DNA of 64,000 nt from Tissierella praeacuta DSM 18095 (GTDB lineage Bacteria; Bacillota; Clostridia; Tissierellales; Tissierellaceae). Position 1 is the stretch's first letter; each line of letters opens with the position of its first letter. Below, piece by piece: positions 10,677-19,548 of this stretch. The stretch lies in the NCBI RefSeq assembly GCF_900128955.1, contig NZ_FQTY01000008.1, forward strand, positions 21,868 to 85,867. Reading direction: 5' to 3'. The translations under genes were made by a program, and so were the position numbers. The notes beneath the pieces are model-generated. The model searched no databases, was not told the origin of the DNA, and saw nothing but the letters and a program-made list of their open reading frames with translations.

Positions 10677-10708
10677 TTGTAATGATTACAAATTAGTAAT
10701 GATTATAA
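10677..10708 (+). promoter_or_regulatory. Per boxes: PerR operator overlapping the transcription start
   Basis: TTGTAATGATTACAA (10677-10691) is a perfect 7-1-7 palindrome matching the Per box consensus TTATAATnATTATAA at 13 of 15 positions. A second, weaker half-conserved copy ending in GATTATAA lies at 10694-10708. They begin 5 nt after the -10 element, where a bound repressor would block initiation, so the operon is probably autorepressed and peroxide-induced. Confidence 0.8.
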
Positions 10709-10740
10709 ATATTAATCTTAAAATAAAAGGAAGAATATCT

Positions 10741-11166
10741 ATGGAAACATCAGTTAAAAACTTATCCAATATATTAACTGGTAAAGGTATAAAACCTACT
10801 CACCAGAGAATTAAAATTTTGGAATATTTATTAATAAACAAATGTCATCCCACAGTTGAAATGATTTATAGTGATCTTCATAATGAAATACCTGTCCTTT
10901 CAAAGACTACTGTTTACAACACTTTAAATCTATTTATTGAAGCTAAACTAGTTAGATTAATATCTATAGATGGTAGTGAAGCCAAATATGATATTAATAT
11001 GAAAAATCATGGTCATTTCAAATGTGAATCTTGTAATAAAATCTTTGATTTTCCTATTGATTTAGATAATTTCATTGATAATCAACTGAATAATTTTAAG
11101 ATTAATGAAAAAAATGTTTATTTTAAAGGTATCTGTCCTAGATGCATTAATAATAAAAAACAATAA
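10741..11166 (+). CDS. perR: Peroxide-responsive repressor PerR (Fur family)
   Basis: A 141-aa metal-dependent repressor. An N-terminal winged helix (KPTHQRIKIL, then LSKTTVYNTLNLF) precedes the dimerisation domain. The Bacillus PerR regulatory metal ligands are conserved with an offset of one: His36, Asp84, His90, His92 and Asp103. Asp at the last position, not Glu, favours PerR over Fur or Zur. The structural zinc site is formed by CESC (95-98) and CPRC (132-135). The frame is open from 10699, but the ATG at 10741 is preferred: AAAGGAAG precedes it and it gives a family-like N-terminus. It lies 15 nt before rbr, with Per boxes upstream. Confidence 0.9.
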   Translation: METSVKNLSNILTGKGIKPTHQRIKILEYLLINKCHPTVEMIYSDLHNEIPVLSKTTVYNTLNLFIEAKLVRLISIDGSEAKYDINMKNHGHFKCESCNKIFDFPIDLDNFIDNQLNNFKINEKNVYFKGICPRCINNKKQ

Positions 11167-11181
11167 TATTAGGAGGTAAAA

Positions 11182-11775
11182 ATGAAAAATTTAAAGGGGA
11201 CAAAAACAGCAGAAAATTTAATGAAAGCATTTGCAGGAGAATCACAAGCTAGAAATCGCTATACATACTATGCTTCTGTAGCGGATAAGGAAGGATTTAA
11301 ACAAATTAGAAATATCTTTATTGAAACAGCTGACAATGAAAAAGAACATGCAAAAAGATTTTATAAGTTTTTACTTGCTGGATTAAAGGATGAACTTCCA
11401 GCTACTATAAATATAGAGGCTTCTTTCCCAGTTGCTCAAGGTAATACATTAGATAATTTAAGAAGTGCAGCAAGTGGAGAGAATGAAGAATGGGAAGATT
11501 TATATCCAGCATTTGCAGATATTGCCGAAAAAGAGGGTTTTGAAGAAATAGCAACTGCATTTAGAGCTATAGCTGATGCTGAAAAAGCACATGAAATTAG
11601 ATTTAATAAACTTGCTGAAAATATATTAAATGATAAGGTCTTTAAAAAAGAAGAAAAAGTATTATGGAAATGTGGAAATTGCGGATATGTACATGAAGGT
11701 CCAAATGCCCCTGAAGTATGTCCTGCTTGTATTCATCCACAAGCACATTTTGAACTTTTTGTAGAAACATATTAA
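11182..11775 (+). CDS. rbr: Rubrerythrin
   Basis: A non-haem diiron peroxidase that reduces hydrogen peroxide using electrons from rubredoxin or NAD(P)H:rubredoxin reductase; cytoplasmic. 197 aa: a ferritin-like four-helix domain (about 1-150) with diiron Glu/His motifs (ESQARNRYTYYA, ETADNEKEHAK, ADAEKAHEIRF), then a rubredoxin-like domain from about 160 with CGNCGY and CPAC iron ligands. The ribosome binding site is TAGGAGG. It is co-transcribed with perR, so it should be derepressed by peroxide, typical for an anaerobe. Confidence 0.96.
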   Translation: MKNLKGTKTAENLMKAFAGESQARNRYTYYASVADKEGFKQIRNIFIETADNEKEHAKRFYKFLLAGLKDELPATINIEASFPVAQGNTLDNLRSAASGENEEWEDLYPAFADIAEKEGFEEIATAFRAIADAEKAHEIRFNKLAENILNDKVFKKEEKVLWKCGNCGYVHEGPNAPEVCPACIHPQAHFELFVETY

Positions 11776-11785
11776 TCTAATAATA

Positions 11786-11842
11786 AAAAATAGCATGACG
11801 AATATTATCTTTTTATATAATATTCGTCATGCTATTTTTTAT
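11786..11842. terminator. Bidirectional terminator after rbr
   Basis: A perfect stem of about 20 bp with arms centred on AATAGCATGACGAATATTAT, flanked by A-runs on one side and T-runs on the other, so it can serve both rbr (plus) and the ydcF-like gene (minus). Confidence 0.88.
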
Positions 11843-11948
11843 TTAAAATATCCTGCTGCAAAATATTAGCACAACAATTATTGATATTATATAAAATAAA
11901 TAATATATTAGTTTTAATAAATTTTTGGTATTCAAACCTTTAGATAGT

Positions 11949-12542
11949 TTACACTCTTACCCTATCAATAAAATATGATTTAATAACCGCAAGAAATTCT
12001 CTTATATACGATTGTAAAACTATTATAAGGGGTGTCTTAGCAGGTAATCCATAGGGTATTGCTCCCAATCTTTTAGCTAATAACTTTGCCCTAAAAATAT
12101 GATATCTATTAGATGCAATTAAAAGACTTATATTATTGTTGTCATTAGTTTCTTTTATTTTATCTAAACTAAATTTTAGATTTTCAAAAGTAGTAGTAGA
12201 TTTATCCTCAACTATTATCCTATCTTTTTCAATACCATTATTTATTAAATATTTTTTCATAGCATATGCTTCAGCAATGTCTTCATCTAAACCTTGTCCA
12301 CCTGATACCACTACCTTTACATCTGTATTATCTATTAAATAATCCTTAGCTACTTTAAGTCTTTCTAATAAAGCAGGAGAAGGTATATCCCCATATAACC
12401 TAGCTCCTAAAACTATAACATAATCCACCTTAACATCTGGAGTTCTTCTACCCCCTATAATAATTAAACTCTCAATTAAAATAAATATTAGAAATGATAT
12501 AAACAATACGGATTTTGCTATCCTATATATTAATCTTTTCAC
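11949..12542 (-). CDS. YdcF/SanA/ElyC-family membrane-anchored protein (DUF218)
   Basis: A 197-aa protein with one N-terminal membrane segment (about 7-30, SVLFISFLIFILIESLIII) and a DUF218 domain: DYVIVLGARLYGD, SPALLERLKVA, VVVSGGQGLDE, ITVEDKS-like IIVEDKSTTTFENL and LLIASNRYHIFRA. Relatives affect envelope integrity and vancomycin sensitivity, but the reaction is unknown. It starts at a GTG with AAGGGGGAG upstream. It follows the lysR gene on the same strand with a 62-nt gap. Confidence 0.85.
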   Translation of the reverse strand: MKRLIYRIAKSVLFISFLIFILIESLIIIGGRRTPDVKVDYVIVLGARLYGDIPSPALLERLKVAKDYLIDNTDVKVVVSGGQGLDEDIAEAYAMKKYLINNGIEKDRIIVEDKSTTTFENLKFSLDKIKETNDNNNISLLIASNRYHIFRAKLLAKRLGAIPYGLPAKTPLIIVLQSYIREFLAVIKSYFIDRVRV

Positions 12543-12604
12543 ATTGCTCCCCCTTTCTATCCCAAGTCTTCTAAGAAACCAATATTAGAAATTACTATCT
12601 ACTT

Positions 12605-13504
12605 TTATTTGTATAGTCTAGCAGTCTCATTATATATTTTAGTAATATCTTGCAGAATATTAGTATGATTAAAATCTTTATGATATAAGATACTCGTTTC
12701 CCTAATCATACTTAAATTCTCAATGGGTAAAATTGTAATTTTACCTTTCTTTAATTCATCAAGACACGCACTACGTGCAAGTATAGAAATACCAAAATCT
12801 CGGCGAATTAAGTCCTTTATTGTTGCAATATTATCGACCTCAAGTATAACATTAAAGTCCTTGATTGACATATTAAGACTCTCAAGATGTGCAATAAACA
12901 AATTTCTTGTACCAGAATTCGGTAGACGTAATATCATTTTTTCATTCTTAATATCGTTAATAGTTACCATATTTTTCTTTCCAAGTGGATTGTTATTTGA
13001 GACCACAAGCACTAAATAATCCGTATCTAACAATAAAGAATTTATATTTGGATCATTTATAGTTCCTTCTACAATTGCCAAATCTAATTCATAGTTCATT
13101 AACATATTATAAAGATTCTTTATAGACTCAGTAATTATTGTAATGGTAACTCCTTCGTTTACATTGCAATATTTCGCCAAAACTTCAGCAACAAAGTTAC
13201 TTTCTGCTGTATGCGTAATTCCAATTGTCAACTTTATTGATTGATGATTTTTATCTAACAGACTTTGCTGTAATTTACTATATAATGATTTAATGCGCTT
13301 AGCATACATAAGGATAATTTCACCTTCAGATGTTAATTTTAATTCTCCTTTACTTCTATTAAATATTTTAACACCTAGTTCCTTTTCCAATTGACTAATA
13401 TGTTGACTCACTGCAGGTTGAGTTAATGAGAGCTCCTTAGCTGCACGAGTAAAGTTGGATGTTTCACAGACCATAAGTAACGTATCTAATTTTGCATCTA
13501 ACAT
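12605..13504 (-). CDS. LysR-family transcriptional regulator
   Basis: A 299-aa regulator: an N-terminal winged HTH (LDTLLMVCETSNFTRAAKEL, then LTQPAVSQHISQLEKELG) and a periplasmic-binding-protein-like effector domain from about residue 90. I take the start at 13504 because GAGGTG lies 6 nt upstream and it gives the usual LysR N-terminus; the frame is open to 13543. It is divergent from a small ORF and a cation/proton antiporter, the classic arrangement in which LysR controls the divergent gene. The effector is unknown. Confidence 0.92.
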   Translation of the reverse strand: MLDAKLDTLLMVCETSNFTRAAKELSLTQPAVSQHISQLEKELGVKIFNRSKGELKLTSEGEIILMYAKRIKSLYSKLQQSLLDKNHQSIKLTIGITHTAESNFVAEVLAKYCNVNEGVTITIITESIKNLYNMLMNYELDLAIVEGTINDPNINSLLLDTDYLVLVVSNNNPLGKKNMVTINDIKNEKMILRLPNSGTRNLFIAHLESLNMSIKDFNVILEVDNIATIKDLIRRDFGISILARSACLDELKKGKITILPIENLSMIRETSILYHKDFNHTNILQDITKIYNETARLYK

Positions 13505-13631
13505 AAAAAACACCTCTGCATTAGTTTTTCTTATCAATATCAAAATAATTATAATTTTACTTTATACATGACTTATTGTAATATAATATCAAATTTTCAA
13601 ACAATTAACAATTATAAAGGAGGTAAAATTA

Positions 13632-13904
13632 ATGTTTATTTTCATGGTTAGAATTTTTATCCATAATATCTTAAAACCATTTCCCCTTGGGCACAAATAT
13701 TTCACAGACCATTTTTCTAACTATAATCAAAATCACAGCTGTTCTAATAACTATAAAATATCTCATTATAGTCAGATAATTAAATATGGTAATTCTCATT
13801 TTGGTACTCCCGGTATTGCTATGGTCAACATAGCATTAGCTTCTGCTGGTATGATTTTGCTCCTAACAGCTGACCTATTAATCATAAAAGCTCAGATGCC
13901 CTGA
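13632..13904 (+). CDS. Small hypothetical protein (possibly a decayed membrane gene)
   Basis: 90 codons starting at an ATG with a near-perfect AAAGGAGGT site. The product has a hydrophobic C-terminus (GIAMVNIALASAGMILLL). The middle is His/Asn/Tyr-rich and unlike a folded domain, while another frame across 13690-13780 encodes a hydrophobic stretch (ISQTIFLTIIKITAVLITI). This suggests either an unusual small membrane protein or a frameshifted membrane gene. It lies between the divergent lysR and the antiporter and could belong to their regulon. I do not recognise it. Confidence 0.4.
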   Translation: MFIFMVRIFIHNILKPFPLGHKYFTDHFSNYNQNHSCSNNYKISHYSQIIKYGNSHFGTPGIAMVNIALASAGMILLLTADLLIIKAQMP

Positions 13905-14100
13905 ATCAGAATACTTCTTCACCTATTTTGTTTTGCTTTCTGCATTTATAAATTTGATATATTACTTTTCAAACACAAACTTAACTGCATTAAACTACTA
14001 TTTGCATTTTTAAATTTAATATTATGCTCTATTTGGTCATTAACTTATTTGTTTTTCATTATCTTTGAAAATATTATTTACTTAAAGGAGTAGTGATATA

Positions 14101-15324
14101 ATGAACAATTTATTTAGTCAATTTAACGATATCACAATAATTCTTATCTCTTTATCTGCAATGTTGCTTTCTGGTTTTTTATTAACTCGCATTACAAAAA
14201 TACTAAGACTTCCCAATGTCAGCGGCTATATAATTGCTGGTATATTATTAGGTCCTTATGTTCTCAATATAATACCTATTAATAGAGCAAAGAATATGGG
14301 ATTTATAGGGGATATAGCATTATCTTTTATAGCTTTCGACGTTGGAAAATTCCTTAAAAGAGAGTTATTCAAAAAAACAGGTATAAGGTCTATAATAATT
14401 ACCTTATTTGAATCATTACTTGCAGGCATTATTGTATCTATATCTATGCATTATATTTTTTCATTAGATTGGAGTTTTTCATTGTTGTTAGGTGCAATTG
14501 CTACATCTACAGCTCCAGCAAGTACAATGATGACAATAAATCAATACAAAGCTCGTGGAGAGTTTGTAAACATATTACTGCAAGTTGTAGCTTTAGATGA
14601 TGTTGTCTGCTTGATTATATTTAGCATAATTATTGCTTTTATCAATACAACAGAAACTGGTAACATTTCGCCTAGTTATGTAATACTGCCAATTATATAT
14701 AATATTGGAGCATTAGGAGTAGGATTTCTATTTGCTATTATATTAAGTAAATTACTTACTCCAAATAGAAGTAATGATAACCGCTTGATATTAGCAATTG
14801 CATTATTACTTGGTATTTCTGGACTGTGCTCAATCTTTGACATATCTCCACTTTTATCTTGTATGGTATTTGGAGCAACATATATAAATACAACTCAGGA
14901 TAAGGATTTGTATAGACAAATCAATAACTTCACTCCTCCAGTTTTATCACTATTTTTTATAATATCAGGTATCAACTTAGATATAAGTTCACTTGGAGCA
15001 TTGGGATTAGTAGGAATAGCTTATTTTTTGATTAGAATAATAGGAAAGTATATAGGGGCATATTTAGGATGCTTTATTACTTCTACAGATAAAAAAATTT
15101 GCAATTATTTAGGTCTTGCACTTATTCCACAAGCTGGGGTTTCCATTGGTCTTGCCTTTCTGGGACAGCGAATACTTCCTGTTGATATAGGGAATCGCAT
15201 GATGACCATTATTTTAGCATCCTCAGTTTTATATGAATTGGTTGGTCCAGCATGTGCTAAGTTAGCATTAATATACTCTGAAGCCATCAAAGAAGATAAA
15301 ATCAAGTCTTTAGATAAAATATAG
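14101..15324 (+). CDS. Cation/proton antiporter, CPA2 (KefB/NapA) family
   Basis: A 407-aa integral membrane protein of about 12 TM segments that should exchange Na+ or K+ for protons. The unwound-helix motif SGYIIAGILLGPYVL near residue 40 and the ion-binding pair LDD in ALDDVVCLIIF near residue 165 fit the Asp-Asp (electrogenic) CPA2 type. There is no C-terminal RCK/TrkA-N domain, so it is the minimal transporter. Ribosome binding site AAAGGAG. Probably under control of the divergent LysR regulator. Confidence 0.88.
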   Translation: MNNLFSQFNDITIILISLSAMLLSGFLLTRITKILRLPNVSGYIIAGILLGPYVLNIIPINRAKNMGFIGDIALSFIAFDVGKFLKRELFKKTGIRSIIITLFESLLAGIIVSISMHYIFSLDWSFSLLLGAIATSTAPASTMMTINQYKARGEFVNILLQVVALDDVVCLIIFSIIIAFINTTETGNISPSYVILPIIYNIGALGVGFLFAIILSKLLTPNRSNDNRLILAIALLLGISGLCSIFDISPLLSCMVFGATYINTTQDKDLYRQINNFTPPVLSLFFIISGINLDISSLGALGLVGIAYFLIRIIGKYIGAYLGCFITSTDKKICNYLGLALIPQAGVSIGLAFLGQRILPVDIGNRMMTIILASSVLYELVGPACAKLALIYSEAIKEDKIKSLDKI

Positions 15325-15348
15325 AATTAGTAAGAAGTTCATGTAAAT

Positions 15349-15378
15349 AGATAAATAGGGCTATTTAAGCCCTTATCT
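15349..15378. terminator. Probable terminator between convergent genes
   Basis: AGATAA...GGGCT pairs with AGCCC...TTATCT with a small bulge. It overlaps the stop codon of the CPBP gene and is followed by a T-containing tract on the plus strand. Confidence 0.5.
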
Positions 15379-16354
15379 ATGATTTTCTATACTCCTTAGC
15401 TAATAAGAATGGCATATATATTGCTGAAAAAAGTAATAGATTAAATAATACTGCCTGCCATGTAAATACTATATTAGCTCCAGTAGCACCATATAAAACA
15501 TAACCAAGATTGTTATTAATAAAATGAATCATGGATATAGTCCATATGTTTTTAGTCTTTATATATACATATCCAAAAAAAACTGAATAGCCAACACAAA
15601 CTATTAATTGATTCATAACAGAATAAAAAGATGTTTCTGGACTATAATAGAACATATTTATTGGCAAATGCCAAATTCCCCAAATTAATCCTACAAGTAT
15701 TACTCCCTTTCTCTTTCCAATTCTTTCTTGAAGAGCTGGTTGCAAAAAATATCTCCATCCATATTCTTCTCCCAAAAATGCAATAAAGCTAAATGGAAAT
15801 GAAAAAGGTAAAGAGAATAATATAAACCATGTTTTTAGACTCTTAAATGGTGCTATAAAATCATCAATCTCTCCAGCCAACATTGAAGATATAAGTATGG
15901 CTGTCAGATACAAAGAAATAAATAATAAGATGTAAATAACTGACGATTTTATATTTTTTCTAAATTTCAATCCAAATTCCTTTATTTTTTCTTTAGTATC
16001 TCTGTTATATGCAATAATCAATGAAATGCTACCTACCATGAGCCAAATCTCTAAATGAACATTCGCACTTTGATTAAATCCAAATACTCTTACTAAAAGA
16101 TAAATAATTGATGTAATTGTAAAAAATAAATATGTCAGAAAAAACTTTTTTGGCAGTTCTTTTCTCCATTTTTTATTTAATAATAAAGCACACATAACAC
16201 CAAGAGCAGGATAATACATTTGTGTTAAAGGAAAGGAATCTACTGAATATGTAGGATATCCTAAACCCATGACAATCCCCATTATAGATGTTAAGCCAAA
16301 AGTAATTATCAAAAATAAAACAAGATCTCGATTTGAAACATTATATTTTCCCAA
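15377..16354 (-). CDS. CPBP-family intramembrane glutamic endopeptidase
   Basis: A 325-aa polytopic membrane protein (about 8 TM). The CAAX-protease/bacteriocin-processing (Abi) signature is intact: GEEYGWRYFLQP (EExxxR-type, about residues 195-206), GIWHLP, and a third-motif HFINNN. Family members process prenylated or peptide substrates or confer bacteriocin immunity; the target is unknown here. It starts at TTG with GGAGGGA upstream. Free-standing, downstream of the FtsW-like gene by about 190 nt. Confidence 0.86.
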   Translation of the reverse strand: MGKYNVSNRDLVLFLIITFGLTSIMGIVMGLGYPTYSVDSFPLTQMYYPALGVMCALLLNKKWRKELPKKFFLTYLFFTITSIIYLLVRVFGFNQSANVHLEIWLMVGSISLIIAYNRDTKEKIKEFGLKFRKNIKSSVIYILLFISLYLTAILISSMLAGEIDDFIAPFKSLKTWFILFSLPFSFPFSFIAFLGEEYGWRYFLQPALQERIGKRKGVILVGLIWGIWHLPINMFYYSPETSFYSVMNQLIVCVGYSVFFGYVYIKTKNIWTISMIHFINNNLGYVLYGATGANIVFTWQAVLFNLLLFSAIYMPFLLAKEYRKS

Positions 16355-16541
16355 TTTATCCCTCCTATAATCTTTCTTCTTTTAAAAATTGTTTTTATAC
16401 CATAATTTCCTTTAATTCACCCTTTATTCTGAATTTTATCCCATAATTAATATTATATTATCATATAATATGGTAATTTAATTCATTTATAGAAAACTGT
16501 AATTATATTGTAATAGTTTTTATAGGGATGATTTATTTAAT

Positions 16542-17900
16542 TTATCTTCTATTTAAATTAATAATTATTTTCCCATCTATAAACTGAAAAATCTTATCTT
16601 TACTCATATCTAAACTATCATCCTTTTTATATAGGATACCAGATTTATATACTGAAAGCATAATGCCTATTAAAAACATATTTATTATTGTGCTAATTCC
16701 ACCATAGGAAATTAACGGCAATGTTAATGGTGCAATTAATTGGAAACCTAAATTATGTAAAACATATAATAAAACTTGCATTGTAAAATTAACTATAACA
16801 GACATAGATACCAATCCTCCTAGTACACCCTTTTGATTTAAGCTAAATCTAAGGGAACGAATAATAAATGCTGATATAATAAGCATTATTATTATAAATG
16901 ATACCCAGCCCATCCTATCAATTAAATGAGTCAGCAAATATTCTCTATCCATATATAGAGATGGAAATATATCATTAATATCGATCCCGTGTATGTTGTG
17001 TCCTATAAGTTTAGCATTTCCAACTATTTTCCTCATTGAATACCCTTGATATCCTATTCCTAAAGGATCAAGAGACGGATTAAATGCCGTTTTTATTCTT
17101 CCTAATTGATAATAATTCATAGACAGAACTGTAACTATTAATATAATAATCATTGGTATACAAACAAGTAATAAAGCATTAATTCTTTTTACATTAAACC
17201 AGCCTTTCATTATTGCAAATATAAGCAATATAAAGCAGGTGATTAAGTACAATGCCAAACTAGATAAACCAGTATTCCTTAGGCAAACAATTCCCGGTAT
17301 AATACAATATACTCCACTTAAAACTATCCCCAAGTATCCTTCATTTCTCATAGTATATAATATCCCTGCGAAAGCTGTTGGATATAGAAGCATCACAAAT
17401 TTAAGATAGAAATTCTGTCCGCGAAGTCTAGGCCCTAAAATCATAGTTCCTATAGTTACTATAACTAAACTCAAATATATCGTCTTAGGACATTTACCTA
17501 TAATGCTGAAATCTAAGAAATAGGCGATGATCATAAAAATTATTCCCATTACTGTATATATTATTGTATTATGTAACTGCCAAAGCATATCACCATCATA
17601 GGCAAAAGCACTAATTAAAACACCTAAAGTTAACATTATACCCGTCAATATAATTATACCCCACTCTGGCTTTGGTTTATAAACCCCATCTAAACCAGTA
17701 CCTACAATAACAGGGTCCCCCATTTCCAGTATAGCTTTATTTGTCGCCTCTTCATCACTTAATCCTTCAGCTAAAAATGCTTCCTTCTGATCTACTATAT
17801 GATTTTCTATTTCCTTTGAAATAATACTATGAGCCTTTTTCCATCTTATTTGCTCACAAACTGTTTTTAAATATTCGTTAATTTTATTAGATTGTTCCAA
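16542..17900 (-). CDS. FtsW/RodA/SpoVE-family membrane protein with N-terminal permease-prefix domain
   Basis: A 452-aa protein. Residues 1-75 form a soluble helical domain (EIENHIVDQKEAFLAEGLSDEEA, shown here only as EIENHIVDQ and GLSDEEATNKAI, ending EMGDP) typical of the permease-prefix/DUF1700 group. It is followed by about 10 TM segments and the SEDS C-terminal signature LPLISYGG near residue 405. SEDS proteins polymerise glycan strands. This one is likely to be a regulated, non-housekeeping paralogue. I place the start at the TTG at 17900, inside the end of padR, because AAGGGGGTG precedes it; an ATG-started frame reaches 17942. It overlaps padR by 14 nt, indicating translational coupling. 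Confidence 0.8.
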   Translation of the reverse strand: MEQSNKINEYLKTVCEQIRWKKAHSIISKEIENHIVDQKEAFLAEGLSDEEATNKAILEMGDPVIVGTGLDGVYKPKPEWGIIILTGIMLTLGVLISAFAYDGDMLWQLHNTIIYTVMGIIFMIIAYFLDFSIIGKCPKTIYLSLVIVTIGTMILGPRLRGQNFYLKFVMLLYPTAFAGILYTMRNEGYLGIVLSGVYCIIPGIVCLRNTGLSSLALYLITCFILLIFAIMKGWFNVKRINALLLVCIPMIIILIVTVLSMNYYQLGRIKTAFNPSLDPLGIGYQGYSMRKIVGNAKLIGHNIHGIDINDIFPSLYMDREYLLTHLIDRMGWVSFIIIMLIISAFIIRSLRFSLNQKGVLGGLVSMSVIVNFTMQVLLYVLHNLGFQLIAPLTLPLISYGGISTIINMFLIGIMLSVYKSGILYKKDDSLDMSKDKIFQFIDGKIIINLNRR

Positions 17901-18234
17901 AACTAGCACCCCCTTGTAAAACTTGATTAATAGCCGAAGCATAAGTATTCCATTCTTCTTTCTTTTCTTTAAGCATCTTTTTACCTTTTTTGGTGATACT
18001 ATAGTATTTTCTTATTCTTCCACTATCTGCCTTTTCATCATATGAATTTACCATCCCATCCAATTCTAGATTATGAAGTAATGGATAAAGGGTGCCAGCT
18101 TTTAATGAAAATGTATTATCTGATCTCTTAGCCAATTCTTCAATCATTAAATAACCATACATATCCTTATCTTCAAGTAACTTTAGTATCAACATTGTTG
18201 TACTGCCAGTAATTAAATTCTTATTAATAGCCAT
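17887..18234 (-). CDS. PadR-family transcriptional regulator
   Basis: A 115-aa winged-helix repressor. The conserved LILKLLEDKDMYGYLMIEEL N-terminal helix-turn-helix region, GTLYPLLHNLELDGMV recognition helix and YYSITKKGKKML wing mark the PadR family. It heads a two-gene operon with the overlapping FtsW-like gene. A perfect 22-bp inverted repeat directly upstream is the obvious operator, so the operon is likely autorepressed. Confidence 0.93.
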   Translation of the reverse strand: MAINKNLITGSTTMLILKLLEDKDMYGYLMIEELAKRSDNTFSLKAGTLYPLLHNLELDGMVNSYDEKADSGRIRKYYSITKKGKKMLKEKKEEWNTYASAINQVLQGGASFGTI

Positions 18235-18250
18235 ATCTTCACTTCCTTTT

Positions 18251-18296
18251 TATATATAGATTATCTATATATAGTATATATAGATAATCTATATAT
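18251..18296 (-). promoter_or_regulatory. Large perfect dyad upstream of padR: likely PadR operator/promoter
   Basis: Arms 18252-18273 and 18275-18296 are perfect inverted repeats of 22 nt around a single central base (18274), each containing ATATAGATTATCTATATA and its complement; each arm is itself nearly palindromic. The dyad lies 17-62 nt before the padR start and supplies TATA-rich -10 candidates. Confidence 0.75.
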
Positions 18297-18326
18297 GTCA
18301 ATAAAAATACAAAAATATAAAAAGAA

Positions 18327-18352
18327 ACCATCAACTACTTCAAGTTGACGGT
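18327..18352 (-). terminator. Terminator of the sigma/anti-sigma operon
   Basis: ACCGTCAACTT and AAGTAGTTGATGGT-type arms form a stem (one mismatch) followed on the minus strand by a T-rich tract; about 105 nt after the anti-sigma stop. Confidence 0.7.
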
Positions 18353-18456
18353 CTTTTCTAATCTGATTTATTCTTTATAACCTCTCTAATTCATCACTAC
18401 TATAGTTTTAATAATCTTTTACTTATAAATTCTACAATAATATTATATCTCTATCT

Positions 18457-19548
18457 TTATTTTTTTCTATAGGTCATAACTGTAATACTCCCATCATCAT
18501 CTCTTGAGAAAACAAGAATGTTTCCGTCATCCATATATCTACTATCAGAAAAACCTACTTGCCCTTCTTCAAATAAATTATTAATATCTGCTTTAAGTTT
18601 ATGTTCAGCAAAGTAATAAGTAATCATACCCTCTTCGTCAGGAACTACTTTCTGTACAGAGTCTTGAATAAGTGTCCCATCTTTTAATAGTTCTTCTATC
18701 TCTGGTAATTCTTCATCTGATACTTCCTCATCATCACTCAGCAATGTCTGAATATATTTCTCTGCTTCCTTATAATTTCCTTTTGATGGGTCTATAGGCA
18801 AATCAAACAAAGCATTGATTCCTTCATAAGCTGTATTACGACTAATCTCTCCTGTCTCTGCATTAAACTTATAGGCATTAATAATATCGAACTCATCCAT
18901 AACAGCAATGTACAAGCCTCTGTCTGAAAAAACTTCTATATCATCACATTCCATGGTTCTATACATTACCCCATCTTTTATAAACCAGCTTGCTGCACCA
19001 TTCATCGTAAAGATATTAAGGTCTTTCGGGTGCTGCCCCTTTATAAAAGGTGAAACAAGAAATGACATTTCATCATATAAAGGATCAAGGGGCTCAGGCA
19101 TTGGTGTTCCATCTACTTTGGAAATAGCAAGTACAGAATACGTTCTATCGGGAAATAGTTCTTCTGAAGAGTGCTTAAAATCACTGATTTCTTTACCAGA
19201 TACTATTCCCATTAAAGTTATCTTATAACCTCCAATAGTCTGAGTCTGATTTATAGCTACAGCTCCTTCACCATCAAAAGCAAGGGCAAGTCCCTTATCC
19301 CCTAAATTTTCTGCAATTTCCTTAGGTGTTAATAGCTTCCATGCTGCAAATGCTGAAATAGATGTTGCTACTATAAGTATAGCAACCATAGCTGATACTG
19401 ATAATCTCCTTTTATTTGTACCTCTCATCCTATTTCTCTCCCCTATCCTATTTATAATTTTTCGATTCAAACTGTCATCTGGTTCATTATCTGAAGAAAG
19501 GACTTGCCATAGTATTTTGTCTAATTTTTCAAAATCCTTCATATCCAT
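18457..19548 (-). CDS. Putative membrane-anchored anti-sigma factor
   Basis: A 363-aa protein with a cytoplasmic N-terminus (about 1-45), one TM helix (about 48-70, AMVAILIVATSISAFAAW) and a large extracytoplasmic part of about 290 residues. That part is rich in acidic residues (DDEEVSDEELPEIEELL near 270) and I do not recognise it as a named domain. Its start overlaps the end of the ECF sigma gene by 20 nt, with a GGAGG site inside the sigma gene. This is the standard arrangement of an ECF factor with its anti-sigma partner. Role inferred from context and topology. Confidence 0.7.
   Translation of the reverse strand: MDMKDFEKLDKILWQVLSSDNEPDDSLNRKIINRIGERNRMRGTNKRRLSVSAMVAILIVATSISAFAAWKLLTPKEIAENLGDKGLALAFDGEGAVAINQTQTIGGYKITLMGIVSGKEISDFKHSSEELFPDRTYSVLAISKVDGTPMPEPLDPLYDEMSFLVSPFIKGQHPKDLNIFTMNGAASWFIKDGVMYRTMECDDIEVFSDRGLYIAVMDEFDIINAYKFNAETGEISRNTAYEGINALFDLPIDPSKGNYKEAEKYIQTLLSDDEEVSDEELPEIEELLKDGTLIQDSVQKVVPDEEGMITYYFAEHKLKADINNLFEEGQVGFSDSRYMDDGNILVFSRDDDGSITVMTYRKK

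Noticed and set aside
18251..18296. The large AT-rich inverted repeat considered as an insertion-sequence end or rho-independent terminator
   Set aside because: There is no transposase, no target duplication and no T-run; position before padR and internal symmetry fit an operator.
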